From assembly GCA_964391325.1 (NCBI GenBank), contig CAYMJM010000003.1:1-64000 (forward strand): 64,000 nt of DNA. The letters are read 5' to 3'. Position numbers and translations under genes: made by a program. Position 1 is the first letter of the stretch. Each line of letters opens with the position of its first letter. Under the pieces are notes generated by a model. The model was not told the DNA's origin. It did not search any database and worked only from the letters and a program-made list of their open reading frames with translations. Shown here piece after piece: positions 16,723 to 25,240 of this stretch. The stretch is from CAYMJM01 sp964391325. GTDB taxonomy: Bacteria; Patescibacteriota; Dojkabacteria; B142; JAFGMG01.

Positions 16723-18051
16723 ATGAGAACTTTGTATGATGAATATCGAGAAAAGCTTGCAGATTTTGTGAAGATTTCCAGTATTTCGATGGATAAAAAA
16801 TACGAGGAAGAGCTAGAAGCGGCAGCTGAGTGGATTGAAGAGCTGCTGGATAACAAAGGATTATCAGTTGACGTGGTTGAGGGATATGGCAATCCAATTA
16901 TAATTGCGGATTATCAGGTGAGTAATTCTGCGGATACTTATTTGATATATGGACATTACGATGTTCAGCCAGCCAGCCAAGAGGCTGGCTGGCTGGATAA
17001 TCCCTTTAAGCTAACAGAGTCTCAAGATAGACTGATTGCAAGGGGGGTAGTTGATAACAAGGGGCAAATTTTATTATACCTGACAGTGATTTTCGATTTG
17101 ATAAAGCATGGAAAACTTAGGCACAATATTAAGTTTTTAATAGAGGGGGGAGAAGAGGTAGGATCCCCTAATATTGATAAATTTATTGAGAAGTATAAAG
17201 ATACACTAAGCTCAGATTGTATTTTGATATCAGATGGGGCCATGCTAGGGGACCATCCAATCCTTGAAGTCGGATTTCGTGGTACCCTGAATGTGCACTT
17301 GATTTTGAAAACTGCGGAAACCGATATGCACTCGGGAGAGTATGGTGGAGCTATCCCAAATGCTGCCCATGAACTTACTACGCTTCTATCAAAACTATAT
17401 TTAAAAAATAGACAGATAAACATTCAAGGCTTTTATGATGATGTTCAATCAGTCAAGCCTCAATTTGCGCAACAGCAAAAAAGTGTAAGGTATAGCGTTG
17501 GAGAACTTAGAAAAAGTACGGGTGTGAAAGAAATTCTCACGGAGCCTAATCTAAGCATATTTTCCCAAACTGGAATGAGACCTTCTATAGAAGCTACTTC
17601 ATTAAAATCCGGATATCTGGAAGAGGGTTTTAAAAATGCTATCCCTTCTCGTGCTGATGCGAAACTGAATATTAGATTGGTGCCCGCACAAAAACCTGAA
17701 AGAGTAGTAACACTTTTGAAAAGGTTTATAGAGACAAAGTTACCTTCCTATGTTGAGTATCAGCTTCTCTCAACTGAATCTGATCATAATGAGCCCATAG
17801 TCATTAATATTGATAATGATTACGCAAAAAAAGCAAAAAGGCTACTAAAAGAAGTTTATAAAAATCAAGTAATAGAGCACTATGTAGGAGGAACACTGCC
17901 TATCGTGAAATATTTTCAGGATCTTTTGAAAATTCCGCAACTGTCAATTCCTCTTGCGAACCAGGACTGCCGTATGCATGGAGTAAATGAAAATTTTGAG
18001 ATCAAGAAGATTATAAAGGGTCTGGAATTTATCAAGCAATTTTTAATATAA
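16723..18051 (+). CDS. M20-family metallopeptidase (dipeptidase-like)
   Basis: This gene encodes 442 residues from the ATG at 16723, directly after the previous stop codon. An upstream in-frame ATG at 16657 lies inside the preceding gene and is rejected. The metal-site landmarks are GHYDVQPA, RGVVDNKGQ, EGGEEVGS and a C-terminal RMHGVNE. The dimerisation domain lies near HSGEYGGAIPNAAHEL. The family cleaves dipeptides or N-acyl amino acids using two zinc ions in the cytoplasm. A perfect 13-bp hairpin lies inside the coding sequence at 16966-16995. Confidence 0.95.
   Translation: MRTLYDEYREKLADFVKISSISMDKKYEEELEAAAEWIEELLDNKGLSVDVVEGYGNPIIIADYQVSNSADTYLIYGHYDVQPASQEAGWLDNPFKLTESQDRLIARGVVDNKGQILLYLTVIFDLIKHGKLRHNIKFLIEGGEEVGSPNIDKFIEKYKDTLSSDCILISDGAMLGDHPILEVGFRGTLNVHLILKTAETDMHSGEYGGAIPNAAHELTTLLSKLYLKNRQINIQGFYDDVQSVKPQFAQQQKSVRYSVGELRKSTGVKEILTEPNLSIFSQTGMRPSIEATSLKSGYLEEGFKNAIPSRADAKLNIRLVPAQKPERVVTLLKRFIETKLPSYVEYQLLSTESDHNEPIVINIDNDYAKKAKRLLKEVYKNQVIEHYVGGTLPIVKYFQDLLKIPQLSIPLANQDCRMHGVNENFEIKKIIKGLEFIKQFLI
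16966..16995. repeat. Perfect 13-bp GC-rich inverted repeat inside the M20 gene
   Basis: Bases 16966-16978 (CAGC repeated three times, then C) are the exact reverse complement of 16983-16995, with a 4-base AAGA loop. It falls in the codons for the stretch QPASQEAGWL just after the conserved HYDV metal site, so it keeps the reading frame. It is far more GC-rich than the surrounding sequence. Confidence 0.9.
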
Positions 18052-18105
18052 ATGCAATAAAAACATAAAAAAGTAGTTATTAGTTTACTTGGTTACATTC
18101 ATAAA

Positions 18106-18288
18106 ATGAATACAGAGTATTTTTGGTTTATTGCTTCAGGCATTTTCTGCCTTTTTGCAATTATTATTTTCCTTAGTGGAATTTATCTTTATCGAAAAGA
18201 TCACAAATCCGTTTCAATTATTGCGATCTTGCTTTCTCTTCTTTTGACCTGTGCTTGCTCAACTTTTGTTACCGCTTTGTTAGTTTGA
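18106..18288 (+). CDS. Small two-helix membrane protein
   Basis: This 60-residue protein is made almost entirely of two hydrophobic helices (about 6-27 and 36-58) joined by a short basic loop YRKDHK. No family is recognised. A TACATT hexamer lies exactly 6 bases before the ATG, in line with other putative leaderless genes here. Its end overlaps the convergent YjbQ-family gene by 9 bases. Confidence 0.5.
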   Translation: MNTEYFWFIASGIFCLFAIIIFLSGIYLYRKDHKSVSIIAILLSLLLTCACSTFVTALLV

Positions 18289-18678
18289 ACCTTCTGCTTC
18301 TATAATGGACAGTATTATCTCGCGTTTTCTGGGACCATCAAGCTCAACTACGATTACTCTCTGCCACATCCCTAATATTAATTTCCCCTCGTCAAAAGGC
18401 AGTAGTAGTTGCGGACCAATGATACTTGACATGATATGATCTGGCACATGATCTGGATTATGAGGATGGCGGTAGTTTAGCTTTGGTACCATCTCCACAA
18501 ATGCATCAAGCATATCTAGATCTGTACCGGGATCAAGATCCGCTGTAGTTAAAGCAGCTGTTGTATGTAGTACAAGAAGATTACAGAGACCGCCAGTAGA
18601 TGGAAGCTCTTGCTCTATAAGCTTAGTTATATCAATAATTTGTTTATTTTGCTGTGTGTTTATAATAATTTTCTTCAC
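18280..18678 (-). CDS. YjbQ/UPF0047 family protein
   Basis: This 132-residue protein starts at a GTG that overlaps the stop of the upstream gene (GTGA). It has the family core HTTAALTTADLDPGTDLDM, the HPHNPDHVPDHI segment and IIGPQLLLPFDEGKLILGMWQRV. Members are trimeric and bind metal at the His cluster; a thiamine phosphate synthase side activity has been reported, but the true role is unsettled. It is translated together with the glycosylase gene. Confidence 0.93.
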   Translation of the reverse strand: MKKIIINTQQNKQIIDITKLIEQELPSTGGLCNLLVLHTTAALTTADLDPGTDLDMLDAFVEMVPKLNYRHPHNPDHVPDHIMSSIIGPQLLLPFDEGKLILGMWQRVIVVELDGPRKREIILSIIEAEGSN

Positions 18679-19508
18679 TTTATGTTGTGTTTTCTAACGT
18701 ATTCAAATAGAAACTGTCCCGCGTATGCGGCATAACCGTTGAAGTAATTCTTATACCATTTCCGCATTTGCTCGTAATTGAGTCTAGAGGAAAGGTTGTA
18801 TAGCTTTATTAGAAATCTCTGCCCCCAGATGTCTAGAGGGGTGACGTTCGAAAAGCCAAGTGAATAAGTAAGTATACAATCAGCTACTTTCGGTCCTACA
18901 CCTTCTAACTGTAGCAGATTCCCGCGTGCCTGTTCCTCGTCCATACTCTTAATTGTTTCGTTTATTTGGGCTTGGAGCAAGGAGTTCGCACTCCTTTTTA
19001 TGTACTCAGCCCTATATCCTAGTTTTGCTTGTCTTAGTGTTTCTATAGGGGCGTGAGCAATTTCCTCTGTTGCTGGATATAAATAAAATCTGTGGAAATT
19101 TATCTTTATATCTTTTCCTAAGTTCTTAGAAAGTAGTTTTCTACTTTGGCGAATAAGTTTGAGATTCCTATTAGTAGAGCTGATGAAATTTAGAACAGTT
19201 TGTTCAAAAGGCTGCCTAAGAATTTTAATATTACCAAATTCCTGAATAGCTTTAGTCACATGCAAATCTCTTCTGATCTCAGCTATAATTGTTTCATATG
19301 CTTCATCTAAAGCAAAGTATTTTTTTATCAATTGATAATTATCTTTCTGAGGGTAGGTTTGCCATAGAATACCAGTCTGTATAGGCTTGATCCTGATAAT
19401 AGCTTCCTGCGTACTTGCAAAGTACTCATCATCAACCGGCTCCCAGTTGAAGTCTTGTCCGCCTAGTAAAGTTATAGGAAGGTTGTAGTTGAATTCCAAT
19501 TCATTCAT
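18675..19508 (-). CDS. OGG1-like 8-oxoguanine DNA glycosylase
   Basis: This 277-residue protein has the OGG N-terminal beta domain (LLGGQDFNWEPVDD), then QPFEQTVLNFISSTNRN. The helix-hairpin-helix follows, LEGVGPKVAD, with the catalytic Lys207, then the GPD-loop Asp226 in PLDIW. This is the bifunctional glycosylase/lyase layout that removes 8-oxoguanine from DNA. A TAGAAT hexamer lies 7 bases before the start. It is divergent from an endonuclease Q gene, forming a small base-repair neighbourhood. Confidence 0.92.
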   Translation of the reverse strand: MNELEFNYNLPITLLGGQDFNWEPVDDEYFASTQEAIIRIKPIQTGILWQTYPQKDNYQLIKKYFALDEAYETIIAEIRRDLHVTKAIQEFGNIKILRQPFEQTVLNFISSTNRNLKLIRQSRKLLSKNLGKDIKINFHRFYLYPATEEIAHAPIETLRQAKLGYRAEYIKRSANSLLQAQINETIKSMDEEQARGNLLQLEGVGPKVADCILTYSLGFSNVTPLDIWGQRFLIKLYNLSSRLNYEQMRKWYKNYFNGYAAYAGQFLFEYVRKHNIK

Positions 19509-19540
19509 ACAAATAATTCTAACATGTCATCAATATAGTT

Positions 19541-19569
19541 TTGCAGAAAGTAGAGAATTGAATTATCAT
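19541..19569 (+). promoter_or_regulatory. Promoter of the endonuclease Q gene
   Basis: TTGCAG at 19541-19546 and TATCAT at 19564-19569 are 17 bases apart, and the ATG follows 5 bases later at 19575. The transcript would start at or next to the start codon. Confidence 0.55.
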
Positions 19570-19574
19570 TAGTT

Positions 19575-20864
19575 ATGGAATTGATAGTAGATTTACACAT
19601 ACACTCACACTTCTCTCGGGCAACCAGTAAAGAGATGAACATAGCATCTCTTTATAGGTGGGGTAAGATAAAGGGAATTAACGTCATTGGTACCGGAGAT
19701 TTTACACATCCACTTTGGTATAAAGAGCTTATGGATAAGCTGGAGCCTGCCGAGCCAGGATTATTTAGACTTAAAGAGGAGTATGCCAAAGAGCAGGATG
19801 ACCAACTTCCTGAGATTTTAAAAGGGAAGTTAATCAGGTTTATCCTCACAGTTGAAATTAGTAATATTTACTCGAAAAACAATCAAGTACGTAAACTCCA
19901 TAATGTACTTATAGCTCCAAGTTTCCAAGCTGTTGCAGAAATAAATGATAGGCTTTCCAAAATCGGAAACTTGAAAGCGGATGGGAGACCAATTCTAGGG
20001 CTCGATAGTAAAGAACTGCTTCGGATTTCTATGGAAACCAATCCTGATAACTTTTTTATTCCAGCTCACATATGGACACCCTGGTTTTCTATGTTTGGCT
20101 CAAAATCAGGCTTCAATGCTATCGAAGAAGCCTTCGAAGAATTATCTCCAGCAATAAAAGCAGTTGAAACTGGTTTATCTTCTGATCCATACATGAACTG
20201 GAGAATCAATGAGTTGCAAAACGTGACTTTGGTTTCTAATTCAGATGCTCACTCTCCTTGGAAGCTGGGAAGGGAGGCTAATACACTAGATTGTAAGTTG
20301 TCTTATTATGAAATTATTAATGCAATCAAAAAAGGAGATGAACGCTTTATAGGAACAATTGAGTTTTACCCTGAGGAAGGAAAATACCATTATGATGGAC
20401 ATAGAGTCTGTAAATTTCGCTGTAACCCAGAGAAAACAAAAGATTTAAAAGGAATATGTCCCAAATGCGGGAAGCCTTTGGTCGTTGGTGTGCAGAGTAG
20501 GGTATCTGAATTATCGGACAATCCGTTTGATTACAGACCTAAAACATATAAAAAGGTTGAGTATATCATTCCACTTCCAGAGATTCTTTCCGAATTACGA
20601 GGAGTCAAGAATCCACAATCCAAAACAATTAATAGTATGTATGAAGAAATGTATTCGAAATTAGGAGACGAGTTTAGTATACTCCGTATAGTTCCAATAG
20701 AAGAAATTCGTACTGCTGGATTCAGTGCTATCGCAGAAGGGATAAGCAGGATGCGACAAGGTAAAGTAACAGTTGAACCGGGCTATGATGGTATTTATGG
20801 AGTTATCAGAGTTTTTGAAGAAGGAGGAACAGAAAGAATAACAGGACAGCAAAAATTACTTTAA
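19575..20864 (+). CDS. Endonuclease Q-type PHP nuclease for deaminated bases
   Basis: This 429-residue protein has an N-terminal PHP domain (DLHIHSHFS at 6-14, GTGDFTHP, VEIS, HIWTPWFS, SNSDAHS at 221-227). A zinc site follows with Cys279, Cys283, Cys295 and Cys298 (CPKC), then a C-terminal domain. This is the architecture of EndoQ, first described in Pyrococcus, which nicks DNA 5' to uracil, hypoxanthine and abasic sites. Close relatives are often mislabelled UvrD helicase; no helicase motif is present in this protein. It sits opposite an OGG-like glycosylase and two genes upstream of a real UvrD-type helicase. Confidence 0.88.
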   Translation: MELIVDLHIHSHFSRATSKEMNIASLYRWGKIKGINVIGTGDFTHPLWYKELMDKLEPAEPGLFRLKEEYAKEQDDQLPEILKGKLIRFILTVEISNIYSKNNQVRKLHNVLIAPSFQAVAEINDRLSKIGNLKADGRPILGLDSKELLRISMETNPDNFFIPAHIWTPWFSMFGSKSGFNAIEEAFEELSPAIKAVETGLSSDPYMNWRINELQNVTLVSNSDAHSPWKLGREANTLDCKLSYYEIINAIKKGDERFIGTIEFYPEEGKYHYDGHRVCKFRCNPEKTKDLKGICPKCGKPLVVGVQSRVSELSDNPFDYRPKTYKKVEYIIPLPEILSELRGVKNPQSKTINSMYEEMYSKLGDEFSILRIVPIEEIRTAGFSAIAEGISRMRQGKVTVEPGYDGIYGVIRVFEEGGTERITGQQKLL

Positions 20865-20910
20865 ATATAACCATCCTATTGAAAAATAAAATATTTTTTA
20901 TGATAAATAT

Positions 20911-21837
20911 ATGTATAAAATAATTGGACATTTATCCCCAGATACTGATTCTACTTGTGCTCCTATTGTTTATGCTTGGTATCTAAGGCACAAAGATATG
21001 GACGTAAAGCCTTTTATTACGGGAGATCTCAACCGTGAAGCAGCTTATGTGCTAGAACATTTTGGTGTAGCCAAACCGGAATTACTAGAATCGCTCAGTA
21101 AAGAGGATAAATATTTTCTAGTCGACACAAATAACCCTGAAGAACTTGTAAGCGGATATGATAAAGCTGAGTTAATGGGAATAGTGGATCACCATAAATT
21201 AGTTGGTGGATTAAACACTGAATCTCCAATTCATATTACTATCCGTCCAGTTGCATGTACGATGACAGTTATCTGGGAGTTGATGGAGAGAGATGGTATT
21301 ACAGATATTCCGCAGGATGTGGCTGGGCTTATGCTGGCTGCTATTCTTTCAGATACGTTAAAATTTACCAGCCCAACCACTACAAATATTGATAAAGAGA
21401 TCGCAGAGAAGCTGGCAGATATAGCAAGGGAAGATATGGATAAGTTAGCGGAGGAGATGTTTGCTGCAAAATCTAACTTAGAAGGAATGTCAGCTAAAGA
21501 CATACTATTATCCGACAGCAAGAAATTTGACTTAAATGATAAAAAGCTGAGGGTATCAGTGCTGGAAACTACGAAGCCAGAAAATTCACTAAGCCTGAAA
21601 GAGGGTCTGCTTGATGCCATGCAAGAGATAAAAGAAGAGGAGAAGTTGGACGGATTTTTCTTCTTTATCGTGGATATTTTGAATACAGAATCTCATTTAA
21701 TAGTACCAGGAGAATTTGAGGTAGAGCTAGCACAAAAAGCTTTTGAAGGCAGGTTTGCGGATAAGGCGATGCGACTGCCAGGAGTTGTTTCGAGAAAGAA
21801 GCAAATGATACCGAATATTCAAAAAACACTGTCTTAA
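20911..21837 (+). CDS. ppaC: Manganese-dependent inorganic pyrophosphatase (DHH family)
   Basis: This 308-residue family II pyrophosphatase has GHLSPDTDST near the N-terminus, DTNNPEEL, the DHH-type metal motif VDHHK (about residues 91-95) and the C-terminal SRKKQ substrate-binding segment. It hydrolyses pyrophosphate released by polymerases and synthetases. A TATGAT hexamer lies exactly 6 bases before the ATG. The helicase gene follows after 18 bases. Confidence 0.95.
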   Translation: MYKIIGHLSPDTDSTCAPIVYAWYLRHKDMDVKPFITGDLNREAAYVLEHFGVAKPELLESLSKEDKYFLVDTNNPEELVSGYDKAELMGIVDHHKLVGGLNTESPIHITIRPVACTMTVIWELMERDGITDIPQDVAGLMLAAILSDTLKFTSPTTTNIDKEIAEKLADIAREDMDKLAEEMFAAKSNLEGMSAKDILLSDSKKFDLNDKKLRVSVLETTKPENSLSLKEGLLDAMQEIKEEEKLDGFFFFIVDILNTESHLIVPGEFEVELAQKAFEGRFADKAMRLPGVVSRKKQMIPNIQKTLS

Positions 21838-21855
21838 AACTGCAGAAAGACTAAA

Positions 21856-23772
21856 ATGGATGATCTAAACCTAGAGCAAAGAAGGGCTGTTGAATTAATT
21901 AATGGCCCTGTTGTAATCAAGGCCGGTCCTGGTACGGGGAAAACAAAGACGCTGGTTGCTAAAATAAGTTATTTGCTTCATTCTGGAGTACATCCTGAGG
22001 CGATACTAGCACTTACTTTCACTAAAAAAGCAGCAAAAGAAATTGCAAGCCGTATTAAAATTAGCGAATCAAGTAGCAAAAAACATCTTAATGTTTATAC
22101 ATTTCACAGCTTTGCTTACGAACTTCTGAGACAAGAGAATGATAATGTAAATATCATAAATAACGACCAGAAAAGAAAAATCCTTTTAGGTTTGCAAGAA
22201 AGTGCCCCTGATATTAAGAATATTAGTTTGAGAGAGCTAGAGTTAATTATAAGCAGGGCTAAAAATATAGAAACCCGAAATGAGAAAATTCAACAATTAG
22301 TTGACACATATCAAAGATTGATAGAGGCGGAGGGATTTATAGATTTTGATGATCTCTTGCTAAAGCTTATTAATTCTCTCTCAGACAACGCTACCAAATT
22401 ACAGCAAATCCAAGACAAGTACCGCTATGTTCTAGTGGATGAGTTTCAGGATACTAATTTTATTCAGTATAAACTGATCCGGATGCTCACTGGAAAGTAT
22501 AGGAATATAACTGTAATTGGAGATCCTTTACAGTCAATTTATACTTTTAGAGGCGCTGATAGCACTATATTTGACCAGTTTTTCAATGACTATCAAGAAG
22601 TGGAAGTTGTTGAATTTACGGTCAATTATCGTTCGCGTAAAAGTATTTTGAAAACAAGTACGAGGCTGTTTCCAGATAGCAGAGAACTGCACTCTTTCAA
22701 AGAAGGGCATCCGGGGGTGGTAGCTTTGATTGAGACATTAGATTCTTATACAGAAGCTGCATGGATTATTAATAAAGTAGAGGAAAAAGTAGGAGGCAGT
22801 GATTTAAACAAAGCATCTGATATGGCTGGCAATCAAGATGAGTCAGCTCGTTTTAAAGATTTCGCTATATTATACAGAGTGCATGGCATTAACCATGTCA
22901 TTGAACAGAAGCTAAGAGAGTCAGGGATTCCATATCAAAAAGTGGGGGCAGAAAGTATGTATGATAAAAAAGAGATCAATTTTATTATCACACTTCTTAA
23001 ATACTATCATTCAAGAGAAGATAAAGACCTACTTCTTGTGCTGAGTCATCCTTATTTAAAATTATCACGAGCAGTTTTAGGTAAAATACAACGTTTCTAT
23101 AAGAATGAAGGCAATTTACGGGAAATGCTTCTAACAATTATCTCTCAGAAAAATTTGACAAAGTCACAGATTGGAAAATTAAGGACAATAATAAATAATA
23201 TTGAACAAATTGATTCTGTTATCAAAGAATCAAATGTATCCGCTGTTGTGAGCTTCATTGTAGAAAAGTTTAATATACTTGAGTCTGGAAATGAACAAAC
23301 TGAGTTGGAGATTAGGGAGTTTATTAATAATTTAGGTAGATTTGAAGATGATCCAGCCAGTCTGGGCACATTTCTCGATTATCTTACCGAAATAGAAGCT
23401 CAAGATTATTATGATGATAAGGTTGATAAGATCTCTTTAATGTCGATTCATGCAGCAAAAGGCTTGGAGTTTAAATATGTTTTCATTATAGGTTTAGAGG
23501 AGGGGATAATTCCTTACCAAAAGAGCATTGAGGAAAACAATATCGAAGAGGAGAAACGGCTTTTGTATGTTGGAATGACAAGAGCAGAAGACGGTCTTTA
23601 TCTTCTATATACACAAGAGCGTTGGAAAGAAGGCTACATAAAGGCTTCTTCCTTTAAGAAGTTCATTGAGGGCAAGCCTTTGCTGGAGATCCAAGATGAG
23701 GCAATAGCAAAGGTAAAAAAGGCAAGGGAAAGGTACAAAGCTAAAAAAAGTCAAATTAGGTTTGGAATTTAA
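21856..23772 (+). CDS. UvrD/Rep/PcrA-type superfamily 1 DNA helicase
   Basis: This 638-residue SF1A helicase shows Q-motif LNLEQRRAV, Walker A GPGTGKTKT near residue 24, motif Ia ALTFTKKAA, motif II VDEFQDTN and motif III GDPLQSIYTFRGA. Motif IV VNYRS, motif V SIHAAKGLEF and motif VI VGMTRA are also present. It is shorter than UvrD or PcrA (about 700 or more residues), lacking the C-terminal RNA-polymerase-binding extension. It would unwind 3' to 5' in excision or replication repair. It converges on the Fur-family gene. Confidence 0.95.
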   Translation: MDDLNLEQRRAVELINGPVVIKAGPGTGKTKTLVAKISYLLHSGVHPEAILALTFTKKAAKEIASRIKISESSSKKHLNVYTFHSFAYELLRQENDNVNIINNDQKRKILLGLQESAPDIKNISLRELELIISRAKNIETRNEKIQQLVDTYQRLIEAEGFIDFDDLLLKLINSLSDNATKLQQIQDKYRYVLVDEFQDTNFIQYKLIRMLTGKYRNITVIGDPLQSIYTFRGADSTIFDQFFNDYQEVEVVEFTVNYRSRKSILKTSTRLFPDSRELHSFKEGHPGVVALIETLDSYTEAAWIINKVEEKVGGSDLNKASDMAGNQDESARFKDFAILYRVHGINHVIEQKLRESGIPYQKVGAESMYDKKEINFIITLLKYYHSREDKDLLLVLSHPYLKLSRAVLGKIQRFYKNEGNLREMLLTIISQKNLTKSQIGKLRTIINNIEQIDSVIKESNVSAVVSFIVEKFNILESGNEQTELEIREFINNLGRFEDDPASLGTFLDYLTEIEAQDYYDDKVDKISLMSIHAAKGLEFKYVFIIGLEEGIIPYQKSIEENNIEEEKRLLYVGMTRAEDGLYLLYTQERWKEGYIKASSFKKFIEGKPLLEIQDEAIAKVKKARERYKAKKSQIRFGI

Positions 23773-23794
23773 GGATTGGTAAATACTTTTTAAA

Positions 23795-24238
23795 CTAGCG
23801 TTTAGATACTGGGTTAGCACAATTCTTGCAGTAACCAAAAAATTCTATAGAGTGGTCAATTTTCTTAAATCTCAACTTTCTTTGTATTTTTATTTCAGTT
23901 TTTAGTATCAATTCTTCCACTCCTCTTAGTTCTACAGCAATAATTTTACTACAGCCCTTACACACAATATGATGGTGGTGCTTCTTTTGTGCCAATTCGT
24001 AGCGGATATAGTTATCGTTAAAGTATACTTCTTTGATTATCCTATTCTGTAGTAAAAATTCAAGATTTCTGTATATAGTAGCTTTGTCTGCAGAGGTAAC
24101 TTTACGTACCTTGAAAATAATTTCTTTTGGGGTTAGCGGCTTATTAGCTTCCATCAAAGCTTCAAGGATTGATAGTCGCTGCTTGGTTATACGAAAACCT
24201 CGATTTTTTAATCTGTCTGTTAGCTCTAAAGTTTTCAT
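23795..24238 (-). CDS. Fur-family metalloregulator, probably zinc-responsive
   Basis: This gene encodes 147 residues from the ATG at 24238; a TTG nine bases further upstream is less likely. The N-terminal winged helix (LTDRLKNRGFRITKQRLSILEAL) is typical of Fur. The C-terminal half carries a His cluster (KKHHHHIVCKGC) and two CxxC pairs (CKGC, CKNC) for the structural zinc. It is divergent from a znuABC operon, and the 63 bases between start codons hold a strong palindrome. Zur-type control is therefore likely, though Fur or PerR activity cannot be excluded from sequence. Confidence 0.9.
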   Translation of the reverse strand: MKTLELTDRLKNRGFRITKQRLSILEALMEANKPLTPKEIIFKVRKVTSADKATIYRNLEFLLQNRIIKEVYFNDNYIRYELAQKKHHHHIVCKGCSKIIAVELRGVEELILKTEIKIQRKLRFKKIDHSIEFFGYCKNCANPVSKR

Positions 24239-24240
24239 AC

Positions 24241-24269
24241 TTGACAATTAAAACACTTAATTATAATAT
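24241..24269 (+). promoter_or_regulatory. Promoter of the znu operon
   Basis: TTGACA at 24241-24246 is followed after 17 bases by TAATAT at 24264-24269. A perfect TATAAT at 24262-24267 gives only a 15-base spacer. The minus-strand read of the same AT-rich stretch offers a -10 for the divergent regulator gene, so the two promoters overlap. Confidence 0.6.
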
Positions 24270-24279
24270 ATGTTATTAG

Positions 24280-24302
24280 TTATTACAACTGAGTTGCAAT
24301 AA
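24280..24302. promoter_or_regulatory. 23-bp palindromic operator, probable Zur/Fur box
   Basis: The two 11-base arms match at 10 of 11 positions around a central G at 24291 (left arm TTATTACAACT, right arm AGTTGCAATAA). The site lies just downstream of the znu promoter and runs into the first base of the znuA start codon. Its position suits a repressor blocking the first transcribed bases. The adjacent Fur-family gene is the obvious binder. Confidence 0.65.
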
Positions 24303-25240
24303 TGGACAAGAAAAAAATAATCCTTTTTGTAAGTGCAGCTATTCCGATCCTTTTAGTACTGTTTTTCCTTTCTTTTCCTGAGAGGCAGGAAAAGAAAGAC
24401 GACAAGCTAAAAGTAGCGGCGAGTATTTTTCCAATATACGATATAACAAGGCAAATAGCAGGAGACAAAGTCGAAGTAGTGCAAATACTTCCTAATAACC
24501 AGAGTGAGCATACATACAGCCCAACAATTAGAGACAAGGAAAGGGTAATGGGTTCAGACGTTGCATTGTTAATAGGGTTAGGGATAGATGACTGGTGTAT
24601 AGACCTCTTAGACGACGATACTCTGACTTATACTCTTTATAAAGATATCAATCTGATTGCAGCAGAGGAGCTGGCAATCGAGGAAGAAGGTGTTATTGAA
24701 GATGATCATGAAGAGTATGAAATTGCGGACCCACATTACTGGATGTCGATTCAAAACGGCATAATTATTACTGATAATATTAAGAATATTTTATCAGAGA
24801 TGGATCCAGATAATTCTGACTATTATGAAACACAAGCTAATCAATATAAAGCCCAACTTGCTGTAGTATATGATAAGTATCAGCAAAGTTTACATGAATT
24901 AGAAAAGAGAGAATTAGTTACCTTTCATGAAGCTTTTAACTATCTGGCAAGGGAATTGGGATTAAATGTTGTCGCGACAATAGAACCATTTGCTGGCAAG
25001 GAACCCAGTCTTGCTTATATACAAAAGGTTGGGAAGATAATAGAAGAGTATGATATTAGAGTTTTATACAAAGAACCTCAGTTATCAGATGTTTCCTTAG
25101 AGCCTTTAAAAAACGCTTATGACGTTGAAATAAGAACCTTAGACCCATTAGGAGGTGTGGAAGACCGAGATTCCTTTATAAAATTGTTAGAGTATAATAT
25201 AAATATAATTTTTGAAGACCTTAATGAAAACAGTAATTGA
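24302..25240 (+). CDS. znuA: Zinc/manganese ABC transporter substrate-binding protein
   Basis: This 312-residue protein has an N-terminal membrane anchor (about 6-25) without a lipobox Cys, so it is tethered by its signal helix. The cluster A-I fold shows metal-ligand positions at NQSEHTYSP, DPHYWMSI (after an acidic loop EEEGVIEDDHEEYE), TFHEAFNY and a late Asp in RTLDPLGG. The His/acid-rich loop is typical of zinc-specific members. It binds metal outside the membrane for the ZnuBC pump. Its end overlaps the ATPase gene by 17 bases. Confidence 0.92.
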   Translation: MDKKKIILFVSAAIPILLVLFFLSFPERQEKKDDKLKVAASIFPIYDITRQIAGDKVEVVQILPNNQSEHTYSPTIRDKERVMGSDVALLIGLGIDDWCIDLLDDDTLTYTLYKDINLIAAEELAIEEEGVIEDDHEEYEIADPHYWMSIQNGIIITDNIKNILSEMDPDNSDYYETQANQYKAQLAVVYDKYQQSLHELEKRELVTFHEAFNYLARELGLNVVATIEPFAGKEPSLAYIQKVGKIIEEYDIRVLYKEPQLSDVSLEPLKNAYDVEIRTLDPLGGVEDRDSFIKLLEYNINIIFEDLNENSN

